Assembly: GCF_027941915.1 (NCBI RefSeq)
Contig: NZ_CP116009.1
Coordinates: 4,216,001 to 4,280,000, forward strand
DNA from: Ramlibacter tataouinensis
Lineage (GTDB): Bacteria; Pseudomonadota; Gammaproteobacteria; Burkholderiales; Burkholderiaceae_C
Direction of reading: 5' to 3'
Length of the DNA: 64,000 nucleotides
Notes under the pieces: generated by a model
The model's database searches: none
What the model was told of the DNA's origin: nothing
Seen by the model: only the letters and a program-made list of their open reading frames with translations
Program-made: the position numbers and the translations under genes
Shown here: positions 51,508 to 64,000 of the stretch, one piece after another
Numbering within the stretch: the first letter of the stretch is position 1
Layout of the letters: each line of letters opens with the position of its first letter

Positions 51508-54500
51508 TTACGCCGGCTCGGTCACCTTCGGTTGGCCCAGCGCGCGCAGCACGTCGCGCACCATCAGCGCCCGGTCCTTGGGCTCCTTGAGCTCGCGCTC
51601 GATGCGCAGCTTGTCGTTGCCGGCCAGCTTGATGTGGCGGTTCTTCTGCACCAGCTCGATGATGCGCATCGCATCCACCGGCGGGTTGGCACGGAAGGTG
51701 ATGTTCGTCACCCCCGGCGCCGCGTCGACCTTGGCCACGCCGTAGGGCCGCGCCAGCACCCGCAGCCGGTGCACGTCGACCAGGGTCTGCGCCTGCGGCG
51801 GCAGCTTGCCGAAGCGGTCGACCAGTTCCTCCATCAGCGTGTCGATCTGGTCGCCGGTCTTCGCCGTGGCCAGCTTCTTGTAGAACGACAGCCGCAGGTG
51901 CACGTCGCCGCAGTAGTCGTCGGGCAGCAGGGCCGGCGCGTGCAGGTTGATCTCGGTGGTGACCGACAGCGGCGCCAGCAGGTCGGGCTCCTTGCCGGCC
52001 TTGAGCGACTTGACCGCCTCGGCCAGCATCTCGTTGTACAGCTGGAAGCCGACTTCCAGCATGTTGCCGCTCTGGTTCTCGCCCAGCACCTCGCCGACGC
52101 CGCGGATCTCCAGGTCGTGCATGGCCAGGTAGAAGCCAGAGCCCAGTTCCTCCATCTGCTGGATCGCATCCAGCCGCTGCGCCGCCTGCTTGGTCAGGCC
52201 GTCGGTGTCCGGCACCATCAGGTAGGCATAGGCCTGGTGGTGGCTGCGGCCGACCCGGCCGCGCAGCTGGTGCAACTGCGCCAGCCCGAACTTGTCGGCG
52301 CGGGCGATGACGATGGTGTTGGCGGTGGGCACGTCGATGCCGGTCTCGATGATGGTCGAGCACAGCAGCACGTTGAAGCGCTGGGCCACGAAGTCGCGCA
52401 TCACCCGCTCCAGTTCGCGCTCGGGCATCTGGCCGTGCGCCACGGCGATGCGCGCTTCCGGCAGCAGCTGCTGCAGCCGCTCGCGCCGGTTCTCGATGGT
52501 CTCGACCTCGTTGTGCAGGAAGTAGGCCTGGCCGCCGCGCTTCAACTCGCGCAGGATGGCCTCGCGGATCACGCCGCTGCCCTCGTTGCGCACGAAGGTC
52601 TTGATCGCCAGCCGGCGCTGCGGGGCGGTGGCGATGACCGACAGGTCGCGCAGGCCTTCCAGCGCCATCCCGAGCGTGCGCGGGATCGGCGTCGCGGTGA
52701 GCGTGAGCACGTCGACCTCGGCGCGCATGGCCTTCATCGCCTCCTTGTGGCGCACGCCGAAACGATGCTCCTCGTCGATGATCAGCAGCCCCAGGTTCTT
52801 GAACTGCACGCTGGGCGAGAGCAGCTTGTGGGTGCCGACCACGATGTCGACGCTGCCGTCGGCCAGGCCCTTGGCGGCGGCGGTGATCTCCTTCTGCGAG
52901 CGGAAGCGGCTCATCTCCGCCACCTTGACCGGCCACTTGGAGAAGCGGTCCACCAGCGTCTGGTAGTGCTGCTCGGCCAGCAGGGTGGTGGGGGCGAGGA
53001 AGGCGACCTGCCGGCCGCCGGTGACGGCGACGAAGGCGGCGCGCAAAGCGACTTCGGTCTTGCCGAAGCCGACGTCGCCGCAGACCAGCCGGTCCATCGG
53101 CCGCGGCGAGATCATGTCCTGGATCACCGCGTGGATCGCCGCGTTCTGGTCGGCCGTCTCCTCGAAGCCGAAGTCGTTGGCGAACACCTCGTAGTCCTGC
53201 GGCGAAAAGCGGAACGGGTGGCCTTCGCGTGCGGCGCGGCGGGCGTAGATGTTCAGCAGCTCGGCGGCAGTGTCGCGCACCTGCTCGGCGGCCTTGCGCT
53301 TGGCCTTCTCCCACTGGCCGGAGCCGAGCTTGTGCAGCGGCGCCTCGTCGGCCGACACGCCGGTGTAGCGGCTGATCTGGTGCAGCTGGCTGACCGGCAC
53401 GTAGAGCGTGGCCTGGTCGGCGTACTCCAGGTGCAGGAACTCGGTGTTGCCCTGGCCCAGGTCCATATTGACCAGGCCCTTGTAGCGGCCGATGCCGTGC
53501 TGGGCATGGACCACCGGGTCGCCCACGTTCAGCTCGGACAGGTCCTTGATCAGGGACTCGACGTCGCTGACCTGCTCCTGCTTGCGCCGGCGCCGGGTGG
53601 TGGGGCCGGCGGCGAACAGCTCGGTCTCGGTGACGAAGTCGATCGCCGCTTCGGGCCAGGCGAAGCCTTCGACCAGCGCCGCGGTGGCGATGCCCAGCTT
53701 CTCGTCGCTGCCCTGGAATTCGTCCAGCGAGTCGAAGGCCGGCACGGTGAGCTGGCTGGCGCGCAGGAAATCGAGCAGGCTCTCGCGCCGGCCGGCGCTC
53801 TCGGCCAGCACCAGCACGCGGTGCGGGGTGGCGGCCAGGTGCTGCTTGAAGCGCGCGAGCGGTTCCTCGGCGCCGCGCACCACCGACAGCTCGGGCAATT
53901 TCCGGAACAGCGCGCTGTCTTCCACGTCCTGCACGCCGGGGCGGATCGACAGTTGCGCGTGCTCGTTGGCGCGGCCGTAGAACTGTTCGACCGAGAGGAA
54001 CAATTCTTCCGGCGGCAGGATGGGATGCTCGGGGTCGCCCTGCAGCAGGCGATGGCGATCCCTGGTGTCCTGCCAGAAGCGCTGGAACGCCGGCTCCAGG
54101 TCGCCGTGCAGCACCAGCGTGGCCTGCGCGCCCAGGTAGTCGAACACCGTCGCCGTCTCGTCGAAGAACAGCGGCAGGTAGTACTCGATGCCGGCGGTGG
54201 CCACGCCGTTGCCCATGTCCTTGTAGATGCGGCTGCGCGTGGGGTCGCCCTCCAGCAGTTCGCGCCAGCGGTGGCGGAACTTGGCCCGCGCTTCCTCGTC
54301 CATCGGGAACTCGCGGCCGGGCAGCAGGCGCACTTCGGGCACCGGGTACAGGCTGCGCTGGGTGTCGGGGTCGAATGTGCGGATCGAGTCGATCTCGTCG
54401 TCGAACAGATCGACCCGGTACGGCACCGCCGAGCCCATGGGGAACAGGTCGATCAGGCCGCCGCGCACCGCGTACTCGCCCGGGCTGACGACCTGCGTCA

Positions 54501-54954
54501 CGTGGTTGTAGCCGGCCAGGGTGAGCTGGGCCTTGAGCTTGGCTTCCTCCAGCTTCTGCTTGTCCTTGAAGTGGAAGGTGTAGCGCGCCAGGAACGAAGG
54601 CGGCGCGAGCCGGTACAGCGCGGTGGTCGCCGGCACGATCACCACGTCGGCCTCGCCCTGCGAGATGCCCCACAGCGTCGCCAGCCGCTCGCTGATCAGG
54701 TCCTGGTGCGGCGAGAAGCTGTCGTAGGGCAGCGTCTCCCAGTCCGGGAACATGCTGCTGCGCAGGTCGGGCGCGAAGAAGGCCAGTTCATCGAGCAGGC
54801 GCCGCGCGTCGGTGGCGGCGGCGGTGACGATCGCGACCGGGCGGCCGGCGGCGTGCTCGCGTTCGGCCAGGCGGGCCAGCAGCAGGGCATCGCCGGAGCC
54901 GGGCGGGCGCGGCAAGGCGAATCGCTTGCCGGGAGAAAGCTTGGGAAGGTCCAT
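51508..54954 (-). CDS. mfd: Transcription-repair coupling factor Mfd
   Basis: A 1148-residue ATPase that releases stalled RNA polymerase and recruits UvrA. Visible parts: an N-terminal UvrB-like module (VVSPGEYAVRGGLIDLFPMG), the RNAP-interacting CarD-like domain (DPVVHAQHGIGRYKGLVNMD), helicase motif I GDVGFGKTEVALRAAF, the DEEH box (LLIIDEEHRFG), motif III TATPIPRTLGMAL and motif VI QLRGRVGRSHHQAYAYL, then a C-terminal TRCF domain (LPDDYCGDVHLRLSFYKKLA). The start MDLPKLSPG at 54954 suits the family. A hairpin lies in its 5' leader. Confidence 0.96.
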   Translation of the reverse strand: MDLPKLSPGKRFALPRPPGSGDALLLARLAEREHAAGRPVAIVTAAATDARRLLDELAFFAPDLRSSMFPDWETLPYDSFSPHQDLISERLATLWGISQGEADVVIVPATTALYRLAPPSFLARYTFHFKDKQKLEEAKLKAQLTLAGYNHVTQVVSPGEYAVRGGLIDLFPMGSAVPYRVDLFDDEIDSIRTFDPDTQRSLYPVPEVRLLPGREFPMDEEARAKFRHRWRELLEGDPTRSRIYKDMGNGVATAGIEYYLPLFFDETATVFDYLGAQATLVLHGDLEPAFQRFWQDTRDRHRLLQGDPEHPILPPEELFLSVEQFYGRANEHAQLSIRPGVQDVEDSALFRKLPELSVVRGAEEPLARFKQHLAATPHRVLVLAESAGRRESLLDFLRASQLTVPAFDSLDEFQGSDEKLGIATAALVEGFAWPEAAIDFVTETELFAAGPTTRRRRKQEQVSDVESLIKDLSELNVGDPVVHAQHGIGRYKGLVNMDLGQGNTEFLHLEYADQATLYVPVSQLHQISRYTGVSADEAPLHKLGSGQWEKAKRKAAEQVRDTAAELLNIYARRAAREGHPFRFSPQDYEVFANDFGFEETADQNAAIHAVIQDMISPRPMDRLVCGDVGFGKTEVALRAAFVAVTGGRQVAFLAPTTLLAEQHYQTLVDRFSKWPVKVAEMSRFRSQKEITAAAKGLADGSVDIVVGTHKLLSPSVQFKNLGLLIIDEEHRFGVRHKEAMKAMRAEVDVLTLTATPIPRTLGMALEGLRDLSVIATAPQRRLAIKTFVRNEGSGVIREAILRELKRGGQAYFLHNEVETIENRRERLQQLLPEARIAVAHGQMPERELERVMRDFVAQRFNVLLCSTIIETGIDVPTANTIVIARADKFGLAQLHQLRGRVGRSHHQAYAYLMVPDTDGLTKQAAQRLDAIQQMEELGSGFYLAMHDLEIRGVGEVLGENQSGNMLEVGFQLYNEMLAEAVKSLKAGKEPDLLAPLSVTTEINLHAPALLPDDYCGDVHLRLSFYKKLATAKTGDQIDTLMEELVDRFGKLPPQAQTLVDVHRLRVLARPYGVAKVDAAPGVTNITFRANPPVDAMRIIELVQKNRHIKLAGNDKLRIERELKEPKDRALMVRDVLRALGQPKVTEPA

Positions 54955-54977
54955 CGGGAAAGGCGAGACAAACGCAA

Positions 54978-55006
54978 ACACCCCTCACGGCGCAGGTGAG
55001 GGGTGT
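54978..55006. promoter_or_regulatory. Stem-loop in the mfd leader / mfd-ispD gap
   Basis: A perfect 11-bp stem ACACCCCTCAC with its complement GTGAGGGGTGT and a 7-base loop. On the minus strand the hairpin ends 24 bp before the mfd ATG and is followed by TTTGCGTTTG, so it could act as an attenuator in the mfd leader. A palindrome ATTCTAGAAT at 55013-55022 lies just beyond and contains TAGAAT on both strands, possible -10 boxes. Confidence 0.45.
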
Positions 55007-55063
55007 GCGGGGATTCTAGAATGCCCGTCTGTCCGGCGCGCGTCCGTTACGGGTTGGCCGTGT

Positions 55064-55134
55064 CGGACCGCCCCCCTTTCCGTGAATCCTTCCGACGCGC
55101 CGGACCGCCCACCTTCCGTGAACCTTTCCGCGCG
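55064..55134. repeat. Imperfect tandem duplication across the ispD start region
   Basis: Two adjacent units of about 35 bp share CGGACCGCCC, TTCCGTGAA and CTTTCC/CCTTCCG blocks. Each contains an in-frame GTG that could start ispD (55080 and 55118). The duplication makes the true start ambiguous; the second GTG gives the usual IspD N-terminus. Confidence 0.55.
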
Positions 55135-55798
55135 CTGCCACGTCCTCATCCCTGCCGGGGGTACCGGCAGTCGCGCCGGCACGGCCGCGCCCAAGCAGTA
55201 CGAGCTGCTGGCCGGCCGCATGCTGGTGCTGCACACCCTGGACGCCTTCCTGCGCCTGCCGCGCATCGCCTCGATCCTCGTGGTCGTGGCACCGGGCGAC
55301 GAACGCATGCCGCGCGGAGAGGGCTGGCGGGTTGCGGCCTGCGGTGGCGAGACCCGGGCGCAGACCGTGGCCCATGGCCTGGCCGACTTGCAGGCGCACG
55401 GCGCCAGCGACGACGACTGGGTGCTGGTGCACGACGCCGCCCGTTGCCTCCTGCGATCGCAGCAGGTCGAACGGCTGATCGATGCCTGCAGCCGCGACGA
55501 GGTCGGCGGCCTGCTGGCCCAGCCGCTGGCCGACACGCTGAAGGAAGAGGAGGGCGGGCGGGCCAGCCGCACCTTGCCGCGCCAGCACAAGTGGCTGGCG
55601 CAGACGCCGCAGATGTTCCGGCTGGGCCTGCTGCGCCGCGCGCTGGAGCGGGCCGGCAGCGTGACCGACGAGGCTTCGGCGATCGAAGGCCTCGGTCTCA
55701 AGCCGCTGCTGGTGCCCGGCAGCGCGGACAACATCAAGGTGACCTGGCCGGAGGATTTCGCGCTGGCCGAGGCGCTGCTCAGGAGCAGGACGCAATGA
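55118..55798 (+). CDS. ispD: 2-C-methyl-D-erythritol 4-phosphate cytidylyltransferase IspD
   Basis: A 226-residue enzyme of the MEP isoprenoid pathway. It joins CTP and MEP to CDP-ME. Signatures are [15 protein letters not shown] with PKQY (nucleotide site), [11 protein letters not shown], and [23 protein letters not shown] is the conserved end loop. A GTG start at 55118 is preferred to the duplicated GTG at 55080. The stop overlaps ispF by 4 bp (ATGA). Confidence 0.93.
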   Translation: MNLSARCHVLIPAGGTGSRAGTAAPKQYELLAGRMLVLHTLDAFLRLPRIASILVVVAPGDERMPRGEGWRVAACGGETRAQTVAHGLADLQAHGASDDDWVLVHDAARCLLRSQQVERLIDACSRDEVGGLLAQPLADTLKEEEGGRASRTLPRQHKWLAQTPQMFRLGLLRRALERAGSVTDEASAIEGLGLKPLLVPGSADNIKVTWPEDFALAEALLRSRTQ

Positions 55799-56277
55799 AC
55801 GGAATCCGGATCGGCGAAGGCTGGGATGTGCATGCGCTGGTGCCGGGGCGCCCGCTGGTGATCGGCGGCATCGTGGTGCCGTACGAGCGCGGGCTGCTGG
55901 GGCATTCGGACGCCGACGTGCTGCTGCACGCGATCACCGACGCGCTGCTCGGGGGCGCCGGGCTGGGCGACATCGGGCGGCACTTTCCCGACACCGATGC
56001 CCGCTTCAAGGGCGCCGACTCGGTGCTGCTGCTGAAGGAGGCCGCGGCCCGGGTGGCGGCGGCGGGCTGGCGCATCGGCAACATCGACAGCACGGTGGTG
56101 GCGCAGGCGCCGAAGCTGGCGCCGCACATCGACGCCATGCGCCAGCGCATCGCCGAAGCGCTGGGCCTCGCGGCGGACCAGGTCAACGTGAAGGCCAAGA
56201 CGGCCGAGCGGCTGGGCCCGGTGGGGCAGGGCCAGAGCATCGAGGCGCGGGCGGTGGTGCTGCTGGTGCAGGGCTGA
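55795..56277 (+). CDS. ispF: 2-C-methyl-D-erythritol 2,4-cyclodiphosphate synthase IspF
   Basis: A 160-residue enzyme that cyclises CDP-ME 2-phosphate two steps after IspD. Zn ligands and substrate motifs are GWDVHAL (Asp, His), [20 protein letters not shown] (His) and [13 protein letters not shown]; the C-terminal [19 protein letters not shown] contains the family Thr/Glu. It is translationally coupled to ispD, the usual ispDF arrangement. A hairpin follows its stop. Confidence 0.96.
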   Translation: MNGIRIGEGWDVHALVPGRPLVIGGIVVPYERGLLGHSDADVLLHAITDALLGGAGLGDIGRHFPDTDARFKGADSVLLLKEAAARVAAAGWRIGNIDSTVVAQAPKLAPHIDAMRQRIAEALGLAADQVNVKAKTAERLGPVGQGQSIEARAVVLLVQG

Positions 56278-56285
56278 GCAGTTTG

Positions 56286-56303
56286 TCCCCGCCTGGGCGG
56301 GGA
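56286..56303. terminator. Hairpin between convergent ispF and GntR genes
   Basis: TCCCCGC-CTGG-GCGGGGA, a perfect 7-bp stem 8 bp after the ispF stop and 13 bp before the convergent gene's stop. The core resembles the palindrome of the 51408-51501 element, so it may be a second, shortened copy serving as a bidirectional terminator. Confidence 0.5.
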
Positions 56304-56316
56304 TGATCCGGGGACG

Positions 56317-56952
56317 TCACCCCGCCGCTTCCAGCCCGTTCCTGAAGTGCTCCTGCATGCGCTGCTGCGCGACCGAGGCGTCGCGCTGCTCCAGCGCCTG
56401 CATGACCCGCCGGTGCTCGGCCAGGCTCTCCTCGACGCGGCCGGACTTGAGCAGCGAGTTGTGCCGGTGCAGCTTCATCAACTTGCGCAGGTCGGCCACC
56501 ATCTGGTTGCGCCAGCGGTTGCCGGCGATCTCCAGCAGGCGCATGTGGAAGCGCTCGTTGACCGCGAAGAACTTCTCGCGGTTCTTCGCCGCGCCTTCCA
56601 GTTCCTTGTGCAGCGACTGCAGCTCGCGCAGCTCGGCGTCGCTGGCCCGGGTGGCGGCCACGGCCGCCGCATCGCTCTCCAGCAGCGCAAGCAGGTGGTA
56701 GACCTCGGCCAGGTCCTGCTCCGAGACCTCGGTGACGTAGGCGCCGCGGCGCACCTTCATGGTCACCAGGCCTTCGGCGGCCAGCACCTTGAGCGCCTCG
56801 CGCAGCGGGGTGCGGCTGATGCCCCACTCCTGCGCGATCTTCACTTCGTCGATCCAGCTGCCGGGCTCCAGCTCGCGCCGGAAGATGCGCTGGCGCAGCA
56901 GCTCGGCCACCTCTTCGTAGAGGGCGCGGGGGGCGAGCGGGACGGCGGACAT
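56317..56952 (-). CDS. GntR family transcriptional regulator (FCD type) for the propionyl-CoA operon
   Basis: A 211-residue regulator. [23 protein letters not shown] with [23 protein letters not shown] effector domain about 75-200 ([25 protein letters not shown]). The ATG at 56952 fits. It is divergent from the methylmalonyl-CoA mutase operon, with an AT-rich gap between, so it likely represses scpA-meaB-pccB-pccA in response to a propionate-related metabolite. That ligand is inferred. Confidence 0.9.
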   Translation of the reverse strand: MSAVPLAPRALYEEVAELLRQRIFRRELEPGSWIDEVKIAQEWGISRTPLREALKVLAAEGLVTMKVRRGAYVTEVSEQDLAEVYHLLALLESDAAAVAATRASDAELRELQSLHKELEGAAKNREKFFAVNERFHMRLLEIAGNRWRNQMVADLRKLMKLHRHNSLLKSGRVEESLAEHRRVMQALEQRDASVAQQRMQEHFRNGLEAAG

Positions 56953-57010
56953 GGCTGGATATTCAGTGGAGGCAGGTGCCGGCGGCCAAGTGGCCGCCGG
57001 CGGTGCTCGC

Positions 57011-57042
57011 ATTTTGCATCAATAATTATGAATCAGGTAAGA
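57011..57042. promoter_or_regulatory. AT-rich promoter/operator region between GntR and methylmalonyl-CoA mutase
   Basis: The stretch ATTTTGCATCAATAATTATG, then AATCAGGTAAG, contains the palindrome ATAATTAT (57022-57029) and is the only AT-rich island of the 117-bp divergent gap. It probably carries the mutase promoter and a GntR site. Confidence 0.5.
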
Positions 57043-57069
57043 TTCCGGGATCTCCGGAAGAACCCGCCC

Positions 57070-59226
57070 ATGAGCTCTGCCCCCGAATTCAAGCCAGCCA
57101 ACCTGGCCGACTGGTCCAAGGCCGCCGCCAAGTCGGCGCCCGGCGGCGACCCCGCCGCCCTGAACTGGGTCACGCCCGACGGCATCACCGTCAAGCCGCT
57201 GTACACCGCGGCCGACCTGCAGGGCCTGCCGCACACCGACACGCTGCCCGGCTTCGAGCCCTACCTGCGCGGCCCCCAGGCCACCATGTACGCGGCTCGG
57301 CCCTGGACCATCCGCCAGTACGCCGGCTTCTCGACGGCCGAGGAATCCAACGCGTTCTACCGCAAGGGCCTGGCGGCCGGCGGCCAGGGCGTGTCGGTGG
57401 CCTTCGACCTGGCCACCCACCGCGGCTACGACAGCGACCACCCCCGCGTGACCGGCGACGTCGGCAAGGCCGGCGTGGCGATCGACTCGGTGGAGGACAT
57501 GAAGATCCTGTTCGACGGCATCCCGCTCGACAAGGTCAGCGTGTCCATGACCATGAACGGCGCCGTGCTGCCGGTGCTGGCCGGCTACGTCGTGGCGGCC
57601 GAGGAGCAGGGCGTTGCGCAGGACAAGCTGTCCGGGACCATCCAGAACGACATCCTCAAGGAGTTCATGGTCCGCAACACCTACATCTACCCGCCCGAGC
57701 CGAGCATGCGGGTGGTCGGCGACATCATCGCCTACACGGCGAGGAACATGCCGAAGTTCAACTCGATCTCGATCTCCGGCTACCACATGCAGGAGGCGGG
57801 CGCGAACCAGGCGCTGGAGCTGGCCTTCACCCTGGCCGACGGCAAGGAGTACGTGAAGACCGCGCTGGCCAAGGGCCTGGACGTCGACGAGTTCGCCGGC
57901 CGCCTGTCGTTCTTCTGGGCGATCGGCATGAACTTCTACCTGGAGATCGCCAAGATGCGCGCCGCCCGCCTGCTGTGGTGCCGCATCATGAAGGGCTTCG
58001 GCGCGAAGAACCCCAAGAGCCTGATGCTGCGCACGCACTGCCAGACCTCGGGCTGGTCGCTGACCGAGCAGGACCCGTACAACAACGTGGTGCGCACCAC
58101 CATCGAGGCGATGGCGGCGGTGTTCGGCGGCACCCAGTCGCTGCACACCAACAGCTTCGACGAGGCGATCGCGCTGCCTTCGGAGTTCTCCTCGCGCATC
58201 GCCCGCAACACCCAGCTGATCATCCAGGAAGAGACCCACGTCACCCACGTGATAGACCCCTGGGCCGGCAGCTACATGATGGAAAAGCTGACCCAGGACA
58301 TGGCCGACGCCGCCTGGGCCATCATCGAGGAAGTCGAGGCGATGGGCGGCATGACCCGCGCCGTCGATTCCGGCTGGGCCAAGCTGAAGATCGAGGCGGC
58401 GGCCGCCGAGAAGCAGGCCCGCATCGACTCGGGCAAGGACGTGATCGTCGGGGTCAACAAGTACCGGCTGGCCAAGGAAGACCCGGTCGAGATCCTCGAG
58501 GTGGACAACCACAAGGTGCGCGAGCAGCAGGTCGCGCGGCTGCAGCAGATCCGCGCGACGCGCGATGGTGCCAAGGTGCAGGCGGCGCTGGAAGCGCTGA
58601 CTGCCGCGGCCAAGAGCGGGCAGGGCAACCTGCTGGACCTGAGCATCCAGGCGATCCGCCTGCGCGCCACGGTCGGCGAGGTGTCCGACGCACTCGAGAA
58701 AGTCTTCGGGCGCCACCGCGCCGATACGCAAAAGGTGACCGGCGTGTATGCAGCTGCCTACGACTCGGCCGAGGGCTGGGACAAGTTGAGGGGCGAGATC
58801 GACCAGTTCGCCAGCGAGCAGGGCCGCCGGCCGCGGGTGATGATCGCCAAGCTGGGCCAGGACGGCCATGACCGCGGCTCCAAGGTGGTCGCCACCGCGT
58901 TCGCGGACCTGGGCTTCGACGTCGACATCGGGCCGCTGTTCCAGACCCCCGAGGAGTGCGCGCGCCAGGCGATCGAGAACGACGTGCACGCCGTCGGCGT
59001 GTCGACGCTGGCGGCCGGCCACAAGACCCTGGTGCCGGCCATCCTGGCCGAGCTGAAGCGGCAGGGCGCCGACGACATCATCGTGTTCGTCGGCGGCGTG
59101 GTGCCGCAGCAGGACTACGACTACCTGTACCAGGCCGGCGTCAAGGGCATCTACGGACCCGGCACGCCGATCCCGGCCAGCGCCAAGGACGTGCTGGAGC
59201 AGATCAAGAAAGCGGTGGCCGAGTGA
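57070..59226 (+). CDS. scpA: Methylmalonyl-CoA mutase (single-chain, B12-dependent)
   Basis: A 718-residue adenosylcobalamin enzyme that interconverts (R)-methylmalonyl-CoA and succinyl-CoA. The catalytic barrel shows [20 protein letters not shown] and [20 protein letters not shown]. The C-terminal B12 domain (about 590-715) has the base-off signature DGHDRGSK (D-x-H-x2-G) and later [14 protein letters not shown] and [13 protein letters not shown]. It is the full-length homodimeric form (ScpA/MutB type). The next gene is its GTPase chaperone MeaB. Confidence 0.95.
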   Translation: MSSAPEFKPANLADWSKAAAKSAPGGDPAALNWVTPDGITVKPLYTAADLQGLPHTDTLPGFEPYLRGPQATMYAARPWTIRQYAGFSTAEESNAFYRKGLAAGGQGVSVAFDLATHRGYDSDHPRVTGDVGKAGVAIDSVEDMKILFDGIPLDKVSVSMTMNGAVLPVLAGYVVAAEEQGVAQDKLSGTIQNDILKEFMVRNTYIYPPEPSMRVVGDIIAYTARNMPKFNSISISGYHMQEAGANQALELAFTLADGKEYVKTALAKGLDVDEFAGRLSFFWAIGMNFYLEIAKMRAARLLWCRIMKGFGAKNPKSLMLRTHCQTSGWSLTEQDPYNNVVRTTIEAMAAVFGGTQSLHTNSFDEAIALPSEFSSRIARNTQLIIQEETHVTHVIDPWAGSYMMEKLTQDMADAAWAIIEEVEAMGGMTRAVDSGWAKLKIEAAAAEKQARIDSGKDVIVGVNKYRLAKEDPVEILEVDNHKVREQQVARLQQIRATRDGAKVQAALEALTAAAKSGQGNLLDLSIQAIRLRATVGEVSDALEKVFGRHRADTQKVTGVYAAAYDSAEGWDKLRGEIDQFASEQGRRPRVMIAKLGQDGHDRGSKVVATAFADLGFDVDIGPLFQTPEECARQAIENDVHAVGVSTLAAGHKTLVPAILAELKRQGADDIIVFVGGVVPQQDYDYLYQAGVKGIYGPGTPIPASAKDVLEQIKKAVAE

Positions 59227-59266
59227 GCTTGCGGTTCGCTCCCTCCGCCCCCACGGGAGGGACGCC

Positions 59267-60253
59267 ATGAGCCTCGCGCCGCTGGTGACGGGCCCGGCCG
59301 GTGCGGCGCAGCGCCGCGCCATCGCCAAGGCCATCACCCTGCTGGAGTCGACCCGGGCCGACCACCGGGCGCAGGCCGACGAGTTGCTCACCGAGCTGCT
59401 GCCGCACGCCGGCCGCTCCTTTCGCCTGGGCATCTCGGGCGTGCCCGGCGTCGGCAAGAGCACGTTCATCGAGACCCTGGGCCTGTACCTGATCGGGCAG
59501 GGACATCGGGTCGCGGTGCTGGCGGTCGATCCGTCCAGCACCGTCTCGGGCGGCTCCATCCTGGGCGACAAGACGCGGATGGAGCAGCTCTCCGCGGACG
59601 AGCGCGCCTACATCCGGCCCAGTCCGTCCGGCGGCACGCTGGGCGGGGTGGCCGACAAGACGCGCGAGGCGCTGCTGGTGTGCGAGGCCGCGGGCTACGA
59701 CGTCGTGATCGTCGAGACCGTCGGTGTCGGCCAGAGCGAGACCGCGGTGCACGGCATGACCGACATGTTCGTGCTGCTGCAACTGCCCAATGCCGGCGAC
59801 GACCTGCAGGCGATCAAGAAGGGCGTGATGGAGCTGGCCGACCTGGTGGTGATCAACAAGGCCGACCTCGATGCAGTCGCCGCCACCCGCGCCCAGGCGC
59901 AGATCACCAGCGCGCTGCGGATCCTGACCCAGCAGGGGCGCGAGCGCGGCGGCTGGTTGCCGCAGGTGCTGGAGATCAGCGCGCTCAAGGGCGAGGGCGT
60001 GGACCGCTTCTGGTCCGCCGTCAGCCGCTTCCGCGAGCTGCGTCAGGCCAGCGGCGAACTCGCATCGCGGCGCCGGCACCAGGCCCGCGCCTGGATGTGG
60101 GAGCGCATCGAAAGCGGCCTGCGGCACGACTTCCGCCAGCACCCTCAGGTGCAGGCGCTCCTGCCGCAGCTGACCGACGAGGTGGAGCAGGGCAGCGTGC
60201 CGGCCTCCACCGCCGCCCGGCGCCTGCTGGCGACGTGGCAGGCCAAGACCTGA
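59267..60253 (+). CDS. meaB: Methylmalonyl-CoA mutase-associated GTPase MeaB (ArgK family)
   Basis: A 328-residue P-loop GTPase that protects and reloads methylmalonyl-CoA mutase with cofactor. Motifs: Walker [32 protein letters not shown], switch region ETVGVGQSE and the specificity motif NKAD ([10 protein letters not shown]). A strong GGGAGG site precedes the ATG, 40 bp after the mutase gene. The operon order mutase-meaB-pccB is typical. Confidence 0.95.
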   Translation: MSLAPLVTGPAGAAQRRAIAKAITLLESTRADHRAQADELLTELLPHAGRSFRLGISGVPGVGKSTFIETLGLYLIGQGHRVAVLAVDPSSTVSGGSILGDKTRMEQLSADERAYIRPSPSGGTLGGVADKTREALLVCEAAGYDVVIVETVGVGQSETAVHGMTDMFVLLQLPNAGDDLQAIKKGVMELADLVVINKADLDAVAATRAQAQITSALRILTQQGRERGGWLPQVLEISALKGEGVDRFWSAVSRFRELRQASGELASRRRHQARAWMWERIESGLRHDFRQHPQVQALLPQLTDEVEQGSVPASTAARRLLATWQAKT

Positions 60254-60287
60254 TCCGCAAGGACAACGAATACCCGGAGAGAAAACG

Positions 60288-61820
<1,533 letters not shown>

Positions 61821-61840
61821 TGGACGGCAAGGACCAGAAC

Positions 61841-61982
61841 ATGTTCGACAAGATCCTTATCGCGAACCGCGGCGCTCGCGCCGAAGGTGCGGGGGTGCAC
61901 TCACATGCGCAGCATGTGACGTGCGCACCAAATGGCCTGGCACGCGCAGCGTGCGCAGGCGATCTCGCCGCGGAGACAACCC

Positions 61983-61990
<8 letters not shown>
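61841..61990 (+). pseudogene. Duplicated, interrupted 5' end of pccA
   Basis: Thirty-four bases (61841-61874) repeat the first 34 bases of pccA with one difference (TTC versus TTT in codon 2), including MFDKILIANRG. They sit 20 bp after pccB behind an AAGGA site, the expected original start position. The reading then enters unrelated palindromic DNA and stops at a TGA inside the second copy, in a different frame from pccA, so at most a 49-residue peptide could form. I read it as a remnant of a duplication/insertion event, not a functional gene. Confidence 0.75.
61902..61954. repeat. Nested palindromes between the two pccA starts
   Basis: Two hairpins with the same GCA loop: CACATGC-GCA-GCATGTG (61902-61918) and GCACGC-GCA-GCGTGC (61940-61954). 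The first is flanked by further GTGCAC/GTGCGCAC arms. A third short palindrome, GGCGC-TC-GCGCC, lies at 61871-61882. The block looks like a small palindromic insertion. Confidence 0.7.

Positions 61991-64000
<2,010 letters not shown>

Noticed and set aside
51532..54999. A 1155-codon open frame antisense to mfd
   Set aside because: The mfd frame has all helicase motifs; the antisense frame has no recognisable motif and the composition of a GC-codon shadow.

Overview
The window is a 64 kb stretch of a very GC-rich (about 70% by eye) bacterial chromosome. Gene content points to a betaproteobacterium of the order Burkholderiales, most likely Comamonadaceae (Ramlibacter/Variovorax-like). The grounds are a class I phaC-phaA-phaB operon, a LysR regulator divergent from glutaryl-CoA dehydrogenase, a two-domain salicylyl/2-aminobenzoyl-CoA monooxygenase, a GST-type maleylpyruvate isomerase, and DUF2889/DUF5985/DUF6502 proteins. 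This placement is inference from families; no rRNA, tRNA, CRISPR array, insertion sequence or prophage was seen.

Region 1 (1-9.8 kb) is aromatic catabolism. A minus-strand gentisate operon (FAD oxidoreductase, gentisate 1,2-dioxygenase, fumarylpyruvate-hydrolase-like protein cut by the window edge) diverges from a MarR regulator. After an OmpA-type lipoprotein comes a second minus-strand operon: Rieske oxygenase alpha subunit, glutamine-synthetase-like ligase and [2Fe-2S] ferredoxin. It diverges from a GntR regulator across a perfect CGGTATACCG palindrome. The GST-family maleylpyruvate isomerase behind the GntR gene would complete the glutathione-dependent gentisate route. Region 2 (9.8-14.1 kb) is polyhydroxybutyrate synthesis (phaC, phaA, phaB). 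Region 3 (14.3-22.5 kb) holds dusA, then a CoA-dependent aromatic operon (two-domain flavin monooxygenase/reductase, enoyl-CoA hydratase, acyl-CoA dehydrogenase, Rid-family protein), then a LysR regulator divergent from gcdH with a clean operator between them.

Region 4 (22.5-45.3 kb) is a mosaic of envelope, signalling and housekeeping genes: a Tat-type Rieske-like protein with a substituted ligand, small lipoproteins, a 27-residue membrane peptide, a secreted papain-like protease, an SRPBCC membrane protein, MFS and DedA transporters, a BLUF blue-light receptor next to a diiron-type MBL-fold protein, a PBP1A-type peptidoglycan synthase, trxC, tandem PilZ proteins, DUF-family lipoproteins, thpR, a DUF5985 pair, a phosphatidylserine-synthase-like gene, an orphan periplasmic binding protein and a second MFS carrier. 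Region 5 (45.3-56.3 kb) holds a 7TMR-DISM sensor kinase whose H-box histidine reads as arginine, serB, a slipin/NfeD pair, mfd, ispD and ispF. Region 6 (56.3-64 kb) is propionyl-CoA catabolism: GntR regulator, methylmalonyl-CoA mutase, meaB, pccB and the start of pccA, which runs off the window.

The most unusual DNA-level feature is at the pccB-pccA junction. The first 34 bp of pccA are present twice, 142 bp apart, separated by nested palindromes and by a perfect inverted copy of pccA codons 10-15. As a result the pccA start codon lies in the loop of a potential 19-bp stem. The most interesting gene-level questions are the Rieske/glutamine-synthetase/ferredoxin operon of unknown substrate, and several proteins that keep their fold motifs but lose a key residue: the kinase H-box, a Rieske ligand, the Rid arginine and a diiron ligand.
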